The translations under genes and the position numbers were made by a program. A stretch of 64,000 nucleotides of DNA from Macrothele yani (Eukaryota > Arthropoda > Arachnida > Araneae > Macrothelidae): contig CM077025.1 of the NCBI GenBank assembly GCA_039090855.1, positions 98,746,489 to 98,810,488 on the forward strand. The letters are read 5' to 3'. Of the stretch, positions 45,159-56,843 are shown one piece after another; the stretch's first letter is position 1; every line of letters begins with the position of its first letter. The notes under the pieces were generated by a model. That model ran no database searches and was not told where the DNA came from. It saw nothing but the letters and a program-made list of their open reading frames with translations.

Positions 45159-45386
45159 TCCAGAAGTGGCGCAATAGTGTAAGCAATGGCTTCTGATCAT
45201 TCGCCCGAGATGGACCCGGTTTCGAATCCCAGTGAGGTATGAATGTTGTGTTTGTCTTACTGCACTTACTCTCTTCCTTCCCTGGAACCAGCGGCCCTAA
45301 ATTAGGGGCGGGCGACTGCTTATAGCCCATTAAGTTGCTCACGGTGGTCGTTAAACCCTCAATCAAAAAAAAAAAAAAATCCAGAA
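45159..45386 (+). mobile_element. SINE family A inside the hAT pseudogene
   Basis: The insert spans 45166-45379, flanked by TCCAGAA (45159-45165, 45380-45386). The head is slightly truncated (GTGGCGCAATAG). It has the B box GGTTTCGAATCCC with one extra T, a complete tail and an A-run. Confidence 0.88.
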
Positions 45387-45510
45387 TAAAATCAACAGTA
45401 AAGCGACCGACTCGGATCTCAATAAACATGAAGAGCTTTCTAACCTATACATAGCAACAAGGTTGGCCTACTTTCTCATACATTTTCACTAGAAAATCCT
45501 GAAACTTGGG

Positions 45511-45834
45511 ATGTGAATGTAACTTATGTGACTGAAAATATTTCAGAGAATCCTCCAACTTCGGATGTGAATGTAACTTATGTGACTGAGAATATCTCAG
45601 AGAATCCTCCAACTTGGGATGTGAATGTAACTTATGTGACTGAAAATATTTCAGAGAATCCTCCAACTTGGGATGTGAATGTAACTTATGTGACTGAAAA
45701 TATTTCAGAGAATCCTCCAACTTCGGATGTGAATGTAACTTATGTGACTGAAAATATTTCAGAGAATCCTCCAACTTGGGATGTGAATGTAACTTATGAG
45801 ACTGAAAATATTTCAGAGAATCCTCCAAAACAAA
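45511..45834 (+). repeat. 54-bp minisatellite, six copies
   Basis: The unit starts ATGTGAATGTAACTTATGTG at 45511, 45565, 45619, 45673, 45727 and 45781. 54 is a multiple of three, so it would encode an 18-residue repeat (DVNVTYVTENISENPPTW) in the hAT frame. It is open on both strands. Copies differ at only a few sites. Confidence 0.9.
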
Positions 45835-47930
45835 ACTTGCAGTCAGATTTTTGAGGGTCTGAGAGTATTTACAATGATGCCAAACGCACCCTATCTGCAA
45901 AGATGTTCAGAGGTACTCTCCCTAATGGAGAAATTTTATAAGAGCTTGGCTGCTGTTATACCAGTCAACTGGAAAGTTTTTTTTTTTTTTTTTTATGTGG
46001 TCCTTGTTGTCTGTTCTAACCAATGAACAAGAAAACACAGCTTGCAACAGGTTTCAATGATTGGAAGCATAGTAAGGAATTAATTAAACAACATAAGCAG
46101 TCAGCTGATTACAGAAGTAACATGCTAACGTTCATAGCTGGGCAAAAAAAAGACCATGGCAGTTTATACCATGCTAACGACACAGTATGAAGAAGAGGGT
46201 AAGTTCATGAATCTTGTCCATTGTCAGATTTCTTTCACTTCGGGGTTTACCTTTCCAAGGGTGGGACGAGCAGATAGGATCTACCTCCAATGGTCTGTAT
46301 CTTGGATGCCTGGAGTTGATAACTGAATATGACCCTTTTCTTGCATATCATATTACGAAATACGGAAATAAACGCAAAGGACGTGTCTCGTACTTATCTG
46401 ATCAAACTTGTGATGAGTTTATTCGTAATATGAGTAGTTGTGTACTCCAAAAAATTCTCGAATAAGTCAAACATGCTCGATACTATTTCCTCATTGTTGA
46501 CTCGACTCCTGACTGTTCTCACATTGATCAGTTGGCTTTAGTTCTGCGTTATGTCTCCCTGGTTGAGGCAGTTCCAAAAGAACTGTTCAAGCTTCTCCCT
46601 GGAAATTCACACTCATCTAGACGAGGCTGTGATGAATATTATCTTTAAAAAATTGGACTTAGACATTAAGTTTTGTCAGGGGCAAATCTATGACAATGCG
46701 TCTAACATGTCGGGTTCCTACTCAGGACTCCAAGCTAGAATTAAAAACCACAATTCGCTAGATGAATATGTTCCTTGTGCTGCCCACTCACTGAATTTTG
46801 TGGGATCTGCTGCTGTTGAATGCTGTACTGAGACTGTAATGTTTTTATGGTTCAGGAGCTCTATAATTTTTCTCGGCATCAACCCACAGCTGGGATATTT
46901 TAAAACGGTATCTTGAAAACAACAATATTAATATGGCAAAATCTTTATCTGAAATTCGTCGGTCTGCCTGAGAAGGCGGCACAACAGCTTTAATACGAGG
47001 CTTTAAGGAAAATCAAAAACGTTTTACAAGACTTGTCTGAAGATTCTTCCATGAAACCAGCAACTCAATTGGAAGCTCAAGGTCTTGAGCTCAAGTTTCA
47101 TAATTTTGGAACAGCTTTTCTTTCTGTCTTCAGCGATGATATTTTAGAGAGGGTTGGTAAGTGTAGAAACAATTTATAAAAACAAGCTCTCAATCTTGTA
47201 GCAGCCACCAAGCAACTTCAAACATTGGAAGGGTTTTTGAATGAGAAAAGGAATGAATTCGAAAGCTATGGAAAAACTGCTGTATTTGTGGATGTCAAAC
47301 ACCGTAGTACACAGAGAGTAGAAAGCGTAAAGTGTTTGCGGATGAACAGCGAGGTACTGAAAACACTCTAGGTGAAACAACAAAATTCAGAACTGGTGTA
47401 TTTCTCAAAATCATTGGTTCATTAATAGCTAACAACTTGACAAAAGGGAGAAAAGCCTACGAGGTGCTGACAAATAGCTTTGAAAGGTTGTCTCTTCTAG
47501 TATCACCTAAGGCAGCAAACCATAATATCATTGAAGCTGCACTGAAATTAGCACAGTGCTATCTAGAAGACATTAATTGTGATTTAGGGGTCGAGTGCTC
47601 CCGTTTCAGGACGTATGTCGACTAGAAACATTGACAGCGATACCAGAACTGTGCTGTTACATAAGAAATAACAACCTCCAAAATACTTTCCCTAAGCTGA
47701 AAACAGTGTTGAGGACTTTCCTTTCTTTACCAGTCACTAATTGTACGGCGGAAGGAGGGTTGTCTGTCCTAAGCAGAGTGAAGAACGCTAAAACATCAGT
47801 TCTTGAGGACAGTAAACTAAATGCGCTTGTGCTATTATGCTCTGTGAAGGATGTAATGCTACAAACAAACTTTTCTGAGGCCATCAACAGATTTGCTGAG
47901 GCCAAATCAAGAAAAAAATATTTAATTTAA

Positions 47931-48207
47931 ATTGTTTTGTGACTACTTACTTCTTTAAGTTTTACTCTTTGTAAATAAAAATTCTTCTTTAATACTTACA
48001 AAGCATTTTATTTTTAATTATTATAGGGCTAACTAAAATGTCTATCAATAATAATAATAAACAAAGCACATGGGTTGGCCAATTGGCACACTTTTTACAG
48101 TTGTGTTATAAGTACTAAAAAGGGGACAAGTTAAGGGGAAGGGAAGGGGGCTCCTGAATTTATTTTGTCTAGGGTGCCAATCACCTAAATCTGAGGCCTG
48201 TTTGTAA
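47931..48207 (+). other. 3' end of the hAT element
   Basis: AATAAA occurs near 47976. TCTAGGGTGCCAATCACCTAAATCTGAGGCCTG (about 48168-48202; given in part) resembles hAT 3' terminal regions. The matching left terminus was not located. Confidence 0.4.
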
Positions 48208-48618
48208 TGCACTTCCATATATACCCTTTCATTCTGTGATTTTCGTTGACCCTTTGCACTCTTGAAGTCAGCTGAAGCCAACAGAAAAGAAAACGACAGA
48301 CAAAGTGAAAATAGAATCTTATAAATATAACAATTTAGATTTCAGTTTTAACTTTTTTTACATTTTTTTTCTGATTTATTTTATTGTAAGCTATGTGCAG
48401 ACGAGATGATGTTTTGTTTTCTTTCGACTTAATGGATTTCTATGGGAGAGCCTTCAGTTGCGTGAACAATTACATCTAAACGATATTCCTGTTTATTCCA
48501 AGTTTGTTCAGGAATATCAGGTGTGATCATGGTTATGACATTGGATGTTCTGATTCGAAGTTCCAGAGGAGAGGATCTTTCACTGAAGTGGAGTACACTG
48601 TATCTTTTAGATACTCCC

Positions 48619-48651
<33 letters not shown>

Positions 48652-49000
48652 GTGGGGTTAACTCTGAATAAGGAGAACGCCAAGAAATCAGCCCACCTCG
48701 GCCAATCCATCTGCCCAAAACTTTCTTATGAAGAAGCTCTCTCATATAGAGGAAGTGTAGCGGAGCCCCATTGATTCTCTCTCTCTCTCTCTCTCTCCTC
48801 CTCCTGCCCCGCTCTTTGAACTTTCAATCCATATTAAAGTATTTTTCTTAAGCTTAAAGTAAATACATCTTTCTCTCTCTCTCTCTCTTTCTCTCTTTCT
48901 GTCTCTCTTCCTTCCTCTGTCTCTTCCTCTCCCTCCCCTTCTCCCCCTCTCTCTTTGAACTTTCAATCCATATAAAGGTTCAAAAAGTAGGAACGATCCT
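48208..49000. repeat. low-complexity region: A-run and CT-rich microsatellites
   Basis: An A-run is at 48620-48648. (CT)n tracts are at 48777-48797 and 48872-48890, with mixed CT/CCT to about 48955. The phrase CTTTGAACTTTCAATCCATA occurs twice, at about 48814 and 48953. No gene recognised. Confidence 0.75.
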
Positions 49001-50163
49001 ATATGGAGTGATGTAAAGAAATTAGCTTCATACTCCACACCCAAATCTACCGCCATTCGCGGAACCTTGGAAATCTTGAACAGCTGCGAGGCTTGCAATG
49101 ATAGTGTTTCTCTGGAGTTGCCACGTATTTGGAATCAATTCTTCAAATAATTCTGAGATTTCTACCATAGTACCGCGTGCCCAACCAGCGTGACCTCGTT
49201 TCTTCGAAATATCACGTTTGCTCCTAATCATTTATTGTCTAGTCAAGTCACCGCGTAGTGTTGAAACGTTCTATAATATTATCGAGTTTGCATTAGCTGT
49301 CTACCTTCCTTGAGAAAGCCATCTGGTTGATGTGCGAAAGCTTGGAAAATTTCATTTGGATTTTTAGTACAGTTATACTATTTTGACCATATAAAGGCAT
49401 TTTTCTTAAGTTTAAAGCAAATACTTTGAGATTATGATAGTTTTCGTGTGTGTTCTTTACGGACGGCACTTTTCATGTGACGAATTTATTAAGATATTAA
49501 ATGTATTTTCTAGAGCCTACAATGAAATTTTGCTAAGGTCCCGCTACGAAATTTCTCCTGGGCCTAGCAAAAGTTCCATGCGGTCCTGATTTTATCCAAA
49601 GCTTTGGCTGTTGGATAGAATTCTATCCATTTAGGTTTGTCTGTGTGTGGAGTGCTTGCAAAATTCGCACTTTGTAAGTAAGCAATTTCAATCTTTTACG
49701 GACTACTTTCTGAAAAGTTTCAATGGGATATTTGAAATTCCTCAGATACCCGTCTTGTCGATTTGCTAGACTGCGCTGAAATGCTTATCTATAATAATTG
49801 ATACCACCTTTGTTTCAGCTACACATAGCCGTCCTGAGGAGGAATTCTTTGAAACACTACATCCTTTGGCATAAAGGGATCCTGCCAGTTTTTTATCTCA
49901 CTTCTTGATGATGGATTACGCACTGCATATGATCAGATAAAATTTCGCTGGGCTTGCGTTGTTCATTTGGTCTCGAGAGGAGCTGTTTTGGCGAACCTTA
50001 GCCATGGCATAGGACGCTGCTTGCTGAAGGGTGCTACAATTTTGGAATATGGTGAAAGTAGTTTTACGTTATTACAGAAATAAAACAAACAAATTGGCAA
50101 TAAAACAACATTTTTATAAATAAAACTGAGCAGTACATATAATACGGTAAATACTTTATATTT
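49001..50163. other. unassigned, with two adjacent perfect palindromes
   Basis: CCAAAGCTTTGG (49596-49607) and TGGATAGAATTCTATCCA (49612-49629) lie 4 bp apart. No coding motif recognised. The minus frame 49028-49231 is unsupported. Confidence 0.45.
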
Positions 50164-50182
50164 TACACCTAAGAGTCAAAAC

Positions 50183-51123
50183 ATTATGGCCACATTCTTG
50201 GGCCGAGGGTGGCCTAGTGAGCAACGTTCGTGACTGCCACGGAAAGGACCTTATAACGAAGTAATTTCTCCGTAATTTTTGGTCCACACCGGGGATCGAA
50301 CCCGAGTCCACTTATTCCGGAACAAGTCGCTCTACCAACTGAGCTACTCAGACGTTCATTCTTGCTGCTATCTGCCTTTATGTCGTGTGCGTCCTGCGGG
50401 GCAGACACGTCCCTCCCCCCAAAAAAAGAGGGCCGGTGGCATGGCCCACGGGTCAGCCGTGACCATGAATCGTTGCAGGCAGCCATCCGCTGTAGAACGT
50501 GAACTTGAGAACTCCCAGTCAATCTGGTGTGTGGAATGCAACGTCACACACATTTATTTTTTGAAACGCTGGAGAAGGGATTCTCTTATGTATCCTATCT
50601 CGCGGTGTGGAAAAAACACTACATCATTGAGAGATTTTGAACGGCCGGGTCATCCGGAAAGTTCGAGCGCCATTATAACGAAGTAAATTTCTCCGTCATT
50701 TTTGTCCACGCCGGGGCTCGAACCCGGGTCCCTCCTTCCGGAATAAGTCACTCTACCAATTGAGCTACGCGGACGTTCATTCTTGCTGCTATCTGCCTTT
50801 ATGTCGTGTGCGTCCTGCGAGGCAGGCACGTCACAACCTCAGATTCGATCCCAGGCAGGTACGAACGCTCGCTCCACTAAATGTCCGCCGTGCGTCGGAT
50901 GGGCACGTTAAGCCGTCGGACCCTGGGTACTGCCCCTCCGCCTCCGGTAATAAATAACGGCGTCTTCCTCCTCCTTTCTACTTCCCTTCCGTGTGACGAC
51001 TTTCCTATAGGGGACTCTAGCCCAAATCTCCTAGCTTCCTATTTCTAAGGGTTGTTTAAGACCTGGGGTCAGACACTTCCTTCCTAAAATCCTCTACAAT
51101 CTACATATGATTATTATGGCCAC
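50183..51123 (+). mobile_element. SINE family B, interrupted by family C
   Basis: The insert spans 50194-51112 with ATTATGGCCAC duplicated (50183-50193, 51113-51123). The head is at 50200-50251 (GGTGGCCTAGTGAGCAACG) and the rest is at 50835-51112 (GATTCGATCCC B box, then ACGTTAAGCCGTCGGACCC). The tail reads ATATGATTATT, again without an A-tract. Confidence 0.85.
50252..50834 (-). mobile_element. SINE family C, two units inside family B
   Basis: The units start AACGAAGTAA at about 50256 and 50677. tRNA-like blocks (complement) are at about 50280-50353 and 50704-50774. The break in family B falls just after GGACCT, and ACCT precedes the resumed sequence, a possible 4-bp duplication. The spacer shares CTCGCGGTGTGG and GGTCATCCGGA with the 9.4-10.25 kb array. 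Confidence 0.8.
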
Positions 51124-51590
51124 CTGGTTAATATGATGATGGTCCTCTGACCCAGCGAGGTAGAGACGCTACAAGATTTCTAAAGGTGATTTGTGGTACC
51201 TGTTACCAACACGTTACAAGATTTCTAAAAGTGACTTGTGATACCTGGTACCAACACGTTACAAGATTTCTAAAGGTGACTTGCGGTACCTGGTACTAAC
51301 ACGTTACTAGCAGATCCTTTAACCCTTCTAAATTAAGAGGTTGAGTCACCGCAGATCGGATTTTCTGCTTCAACACAAACTCCAAATTCTCGTTTGGATT
51401 GATGTCTCGAATTTGATGGCCAGGATAATACCTGGAAGTCTTCCTCATGTTTCGTGAACTATTCTCGAACAATACAGCCAGTGTGGCATGGCGCATTATC
51501 TGCTAAAAAAGGCCCTGATAGAGAAGAATACCGTTGCCACGAAAGGATGTAACTGGTCTGCAATGATGTTTAGGTAGGTGACTGTAAGGG
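51124..51590 (-). pseudogene. Tc1-like transposase C-terminal fragment
   Basis: Reading minus, ADNAPCHTG near 51490-51520 is the second catalytic Asp block. Next come FENSSRNMRKTSR and a degenerate region where SPDLNPIEHLWD should be (IRDINPNENLEFVLKQKIRS), then PLNLEGLKDLLVT. The N-terminal half and first Asp are missing, and frameshifts separate the blocks. Confidence 0.7.
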
Positions 51591-51600
51591 TCGTCCGCCA

Positions 51601-52780
51601 TCAAGCTATAAATTATGAATTTATTTAATTTCAATGTTGTGATGAACACGTGCGGACGGACGCTTCATTCCGCCATTTTGTTGTTTCAACTAAGAACTGA
51701 CATTCTTCACCACGTGGAACAATTTTAATCCTCTGGGAGGATTAAAGGAGCGATGCATGAACGCCTGGGGCACCTGACTTTGAAGAGTCGGCTGCTCGAG
51801 TGCTTCTGCTAAAAAAAGTTGTTAAACCGCTTTTGGTACGTACAAGGTCGTAATCGCCTGCGGGTATCCGACGACATTCCTGAGTTCAGGTATTTCCCGT
51901 GCTGACCGGGGTAACGAGTTTTTCTTGCGCATGCGTGGTAGAGGACCGAAAGGGCCAAGGGAATTTAGTGAGACACAGTTGAGCTTCGGTCGTAAAAGGA
52001 GAGAGGGTCCCAGTTCGGGCACCGGTTTGACGGAAGTGCTGCGGGTATCGCAGAAGTACAGCGTAATGAACAGGAAGGAGGATTCCTTCGTCCACCGGGT
52101 ATAGCGGAAAGAATTGTGAAAAAGTAGCACGTGGTCAGCACGGTGACCCTGAGCGGGAAGCCATCGGAAACCCGTGAAGCAAATGTTATCGGGATAATAA
52201 AATCTTGCCGATTGTTTTTCTCCGTGTACTGGACTGAGTTTCGTCGAGGTAGTTGTTGTTCTACGCCTTAAGCCGCGTTGATAGCCAGATCGTATAGTAA
52301 AGGCGAGGCGGTAGCTCGCTACACGGCGGGAAACAAAAGGTATTATCTAAGAATTTATATGCCTGACCCTACAGTGGCAGACGTCATAATCTCCTACTCT
52401 TTAATGACCGGAACCACGGTTTTCCCAGCAGAACATTGCCCAAAGTATTACACCTTCTCGAACGGCTTGTTTTCGTCCCACGGTGTATCCTAGTGACAAC
52501 ACTGCCGCAAGTTAACGACGCACACGAACTTTCGTCCAATCATTTAAGGCAGTGTGCACATTGTATTCGCTTTTCACGGTGAACTGATGTTAGCATGAGC
52601 GCTCGGAGCAGCCTATGGCTACTCAGCCCCATTTTCATAAGAATTCGATGTACTGTGTGTTCCCACATGTTACTCATGTCACCAGCATTCAGAACACCGG
52701 TGAGTTACGCAAGAGTATCCCTTCTGTTGGCTCGTACCATACGGGATATAGCCTTCGCTCACCTGTAGTATCGACTAGCC
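51601..52780. other. unassigned; possible LTR-like DNA
   Basis: 51636-52270 is GC-richer, with a late AATAAA-type signal near 52196. It resembles 55560-55970 in style (G-rich, AATAAA-type signal near the end), as LTRs often do. No primer-binding site, polypurine tract or internal ORF was found, so this stays a suggestion. 52500-52780 probably holds the decayed N-terminal part of the next transposase. Confidence 0.25.
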
Positions 52781-53509
52781 GTGGTCCAAGCGCACATTTC
52801 TGGCGGCTCGTGGTTTTTTCCCTCCTCCGCACGGCGCCCATTGCTCAGATTACCATTGACGTTACACCACCGGCGTGTGCGGCGGCTGTGGGCCGTTGAA
52901 CGCCGCACCTGGACTACGGAATGGCACGAAATTTTCTTCTCCGACGAATCTCGCTTCTGCCTGCAACACCAGGATGGTCGGATCGGCGTGTGGCGGCACC
53001 GCGGCGAGAGACTGTATGACGCCTGCATTATGCATCGCCATACCGGTCCGTCGGCTGGCGTTAGGGTTTGGGGCGCATTTGGATATGACACCCGCAGCCC
53101 TCTGGTACGCATCGCCGGTACACTCAACAGCCACCGCACCATCTCCGACGTTTTGGGCCCTGTAGTCCTCCCTTACCTGCAGGATCTGCCAGCGGTCACG
53201 TTTAAACAGGGCAATGTGCGCCCGCACGTGGCACGCATCGTGCAACAATTCTTCACGGCCCACCAGGTGTCACTGCTTCCGTGGCTCGCCGGTTCTCCAG
53301 ATATGTCGCCCATCGAACACGTCTGGTCGCTGATCGGCAACCGAGTGGCCCGGAAAGCACCACCCTCGGATACGTCTGATGAACTGTGGCAACGTGTGGA
53401 AGCAGCCTGGACCGACATACCCCAAGCCGACATCCAAAGCCTCTTTCGTTCGATGCCGCGGCGTGTAGCGGCTGTTATTGCCAGCCATGGGGGCCACACG
53501 AACTATTGA
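52781..53509 (+). pseudogene. Tc1-like transposase, second catalytic Asp lost
   Basis: The frame is open for 242 codons but lacks a start and the N-terminal HTH domain. First Asp: EIFFSDESRF. Second site: FKQGNVRPHVAR, where relatives have QDNARPH, so Asp reads Gly. Third: SPDMSPIEHVW with Glu intact. The second and third sites are 34 residues apart (DD34E spacing). The C-terminal tail RVAAVIASHGGHTNY is complete. It is catalytically dead as written. Confidence 0.85.
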
Positions 53510-54043
53510 TGTCTGCGTGTTCTGCAAGTCGCACGGGCCTGTAAGCTCAATGGTTTCATCTTTTGTATCTGTTGTTATGTGTCCAGTAAATCTGGCTTTG
53601 CTATCTCGTGTCCTTCTTGCTGTTGCATTTTGGGTGGCCAGCAGTATATTTACTTGGGATTTGCTTTTGACGCAGCACTACGTCTAACTCCGCGGATAGT
53701 ATGGGGCTACTTACGGCCGACCGCCTGTGACAAAAATAGGTCCCAATTGAAATCATTATAGAGTTAAAAATACTTGCCACACACTAATCGTGTTAGCACA
53801 TTCGCAAACAGCATGGAGCCCGATTCGCGTACTGCGCAATACATCCTGCGCTTGACGCTCATCTTGCTCCCTGTGCGCCGGGGAGGTGATGCAATATTTC
53901 TGGGAGTGGCGTCGGGTTTTGACTGAGCCTATCTCGGCAATCGTGAGAGCAACACGACTGTGCGTGGTATCGTTTTAAAGTTCTCGACGAGATCTATTCA
54001 AATATATGAAGAACATTTCGTAGTTGTTTGAACTGAACATTTT
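53510..54043. other. spacer between two Tc1-like pseudogenes
   Basis: No gene recognised. 53510-53760 may be the 3' flank of the preceding element. Confidence 0.4.
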
Positions 54044-55135
54044 ACACTGGCGGAAAGTGAAAAAAGAACACCAACAAGGAGACGTCTGATTCCAACGAAA
54101 TTTATACAGCAAAATAACGGAATACAGAGGATAACGTGATCAAAACATTATGGCAAAATGCAGCTGTATTTGCTGGTAAACTGAAAAATAACATTTCCAT
54201 GTAACATGGTTAGTACGAGGTTGAACCGCCATGAACTGCGTCACACTGTGCAATTCTGGCATGGAGTCTGTCGTACAGATGTTGGATGTAAGTTTGGGGT
54301 ATTAAGTTCCAAGCATCCTCAACCTGGACGCGTAAATCGGGGATGGTCGTGGCTGGCCGTGGAGACCGGATAAGTCGTTGTCCCATAAAATCTCACACGT
54401 GCTTAATAGGGGACAAATCTGGTGAACGTGCAGGCCATGGAAGTTGTCTCACACCCTGAAGTGCATGTTGCGTTGCACGTGCCGTGTGTGGGCGTGTGTT
54501 ATCTTGCTGGAAAACACCACGATTGATCGACCTTACAAATGGCACAACAACGGGCTGAATGATGTTGTTGATGTAGGAGGTGCTGTTTAACGTACCCGGT
54601 ACAAACACTAGTTGTGTACGGGAGTGATAGCTGATCGCTCCCCACACCAGGAGACAAGGTGTAGGCTTTGTGTGTCGCTGGCGGATGCAGGAAGGGTGGA
54701 GACGCTCCCCTGTGCGTCTACGAACACGCATACGGCCATCGGAGGCTCCCAAGCAGAATCTGCTTTCATCGCTGAACACGACAGATCGTAATTGTGTTCT
54801 CCAGTGCAGACGTTGGCGACACCACTGCAGCCGTTCCTGGCGGTGGGCTGAAGTCAGAGGTACACATGCCAGAGGCACACGTGCACGTAGTCCTGCATCC
54901 AGTAGACGGTTGCTGATTGTTCGCACAGTCACCTCAGGAGCAACGGCAGCTCGGATTTGCGTCGCAGCGGATGTTCTGCTTGACAACGCCGCTCTTCTTA
55001 TGCGTCGATCGGTCCGCTCATCAGTCCGTCTGTGACTCCCGGTTCCACGTCTTCTCGTGTGGGAATGTTCCTCGGACCATCTACGCATCCATCGTACCCC
55101 CACCGATACTTCGGAAAGATGAGTCAAGGCGGATC
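54044..55135 (-). mobile_element. Tc1-like element, 5' end missing
   Basis: TA then CACTGGCGGAAAGTGAAAAA at 54044 is a Tc1-type terminus at the 3' side of a minus-strand transposase. At the other side the coding sequence stops at about 55127 and runs into unrelated AT-rich DNA without a matching terminus. Confidence 0.7.
54210..55127 (-). pseudogene. Tc1-like transposase with E-to-K and W-to-stop
   Basis: The HTH part shows RTDRRIRRAALSS and TVRTISNRLLDAGLRAR. First Asp: SVVFSDESRF. Second Asp: FQQDNTRPHTAR. Third site: SPDLSPIKHV followed by TGA, where the family has PIEHVWD. The catalytic Glu reads Lys and the next Trp codon is a stop. Beyond the stop the same frame continues DFMGQRL through VEDAWNLIPQ to VHGGSTSY, ending at 54210. 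These two changes side by side inactivate an otherwise long, well-kept frame. Confidence 0.88.
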
Positions 55136-56843
55136 GTATTAATTTTTTTTATTTGTCCTAAATCAAGTTGGCAGCCACTCAGTAATTATTTAGTCAAGTA
55201 TGCTATTTTTTTTTTAGTCTTTTATATACATTGTGTATCACCTAGTTTTGTCTAAAATTATTGAAATCCGGTGTTGTTTTTATTTTTTTATTTTGTCCAA
55301 AGTTCTGTAAACTTTATGATGGGAAGATTAGATCTAAGTACACCATCATGTGATACCCAATTAAATATTTTGTGTCCTGTATATAGAGATAGAGAAAAGA
55401 GTTGCAACAGGATCAGAACAGAACTCAATACGATGATTGGGCAAAAATCCCAATATTTACTGAGAAAATTTGCACAAAATAATGTATTTGTACTAACCAG
55501 CCTTGCGACACGTAGATTCAATGTGAGATAATGCATTCCCCATGCAAATAAAGTTAACTGTAACCGGGGCTTCCATATTTATCAGAAGCGAGATTCTGTA
55601 GCCATTTTTGTGTTACTGAATTGGAATCATTTCCTTTCCCACGCGACGCGGCAGATGACAATTAGGAAATCTTGCGTTTTTCGGAGAAGAGACATCTTAG
55701 GGTGTAGCCGGAGGGAACGCGGTGGCAGGCGTCGACGAAGCAAGATAGTTTTAGCGGGAGTGCAGTATGCTTGGGGTCGAAAGGGACGGAGGAAGGAATA
55801 GTTTTTGAGTGGCCCGAAAAGTGAGAGAAGGATTTTCGGCGGTGTAGTATACTGAGGGAGAACGGAAAGAATGAAAGCACGAAAAGGACAGAAGCTTGGT
55901 GACATTCCCCGTAAGATCTGAATAAAAGTTTTCCTGACTGCAAAATTTAGCCTCAGTCGACTCACTTTCCTATGCTTTGTATTGGATTTATCTGCTCCAG
56001 TTGGAAGAATTACGGATTAAACCACCGATACCGAACTTACTGCTGAACAAAATCAAAGGAACCCTCCACGCATGGTGTTGTAATAGAATTCAGCTCCAAG
56101 CCCTGTAACATAACGAAGCTTCCCCAAAACACACCATTTGGAAGAATATTCACTTATACCAATCCATACATAAAATTAATAACTTTTAGTATAACTGCAG
56201 GATAAAAAAGGATATTCTTTGGTAAAATTTTAGTGAAATTACTATACTGCGCGGAACGAGAAGCACGTGTATCTATGAGGATTTTACAGCAATAGCATCG
56301 AAGCTGTCTTCAGCGCCTTCTCTGATTCATGATTTCAAGAACCCGTCTGCAAAAGCGCACGGCAAACTATCTCTTCTAGCCACTATACTGAGGGTAAGGG
56401 GAAGATAATGGCTTGGTCATTTCTTCGTGGTTACTGTTTTAAAATACTCATTCAGAAATCCTTTGTCTGGTGGTCGGCAAGGTTGAAAAGGTGTGAGGTT
56501 TGAAGGGGAACATCTTGATGAAACGCGGGGTTTCCTTTTGTATTGCCTTAAGTCACTCTTAAGGAGAAGGGTCCACGACACATTGTACCCCATTAGTGAG
56601 CGCTAATACATTTAACACATTGTACCCCATTACTGTAACACAAGATATATCTTGTCGGTAAATCGGTTTCACAGTATTAGCAGTGTAGTCAGGTTAGCTT
56701 TCCCAGAACATAGAGCCATAGAAACAGTAGAAGCGAAAAGGCAAAGAAAAAAAAACATTTTAGTATCTAATGGAAGAATGGTTAACGTAATTTATAGAGA
56801 CATATTATAAGCTTATAACTGAGGTGTGTGCTTGTGTGTGTAT
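55136..56843. other. unassigned; possible LTR-like block 55560-55970
   Basis: AT-rich at first. 55560-55970 is GC-richer with AATAAA near 55920. A short phrase CACATTGTACCCCATTA is repeated at about 56579 and 56617. No gene recognised. Confidence 0.3.

Larger units (their letters stand above)
44927..47930 (+). pseudogene. ZMYM1/DUF4371-type hAT transposase gene, decayed
   Basis: It begins MSKKLSGAEFRKRAV (44927), the usual N-terminus of ZMYM1-like hAT proteins. A family A SINE (45166-45379) and a minisatellite (45511-45834) follow. Next come a TTF-type zinc-finger region remnant (WLLLYQSTGK, then FNDWKHSKELIKQHKQSAD split by stops) and the DUF4371 core in 46214-46560 (RFLSLRGLPFQGWDEQIGS; then DQTCDEFIRNMSSCVLQKIL; then VDSTPDCSHIDQLALVLRYV). 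Frameshifted DDE and helical parts reach about 47330. The C-terminal dimerisation domain is at 47595-47930 (LPVTNCTAEGGLSVLSRVKN; then FAEAKSRKKY). More than ten stops and shifts are present. It could be an old transposon copy. I see no sign that it is a domesticated gene. Confidence 0.85.
50164..51600 (-). mobile_element. Tc1-like element carrying a two-level SINE nest
   Basis: The left end is TA, then CACCTAAGAGTCAAAACATT (50166), a Tc1-type terminus. The sequence resumes at 51124 after the SINE insertion and runs into a minus-strand transposase remnant to about 51590. The right terminus was not found. A ~45-bp block (ACAAGATTTCTAAAGGTGAC to CCAACACGTT) is present three times at about 51168-51305, where one copy would be expected. 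Confidence 0.75.

Noticed and set aside
45445..45900. 151-codon minus-strand repeat protein
   Set aside because: It is the antisense of the 54-bp minisatellite. The plus frame fits the hAT gene.
51636..52270. Solo LTR
   Set aside because: It has LTR-like style only. No TG...CA ends with duplication, primer-binding site or second copy could be shown.
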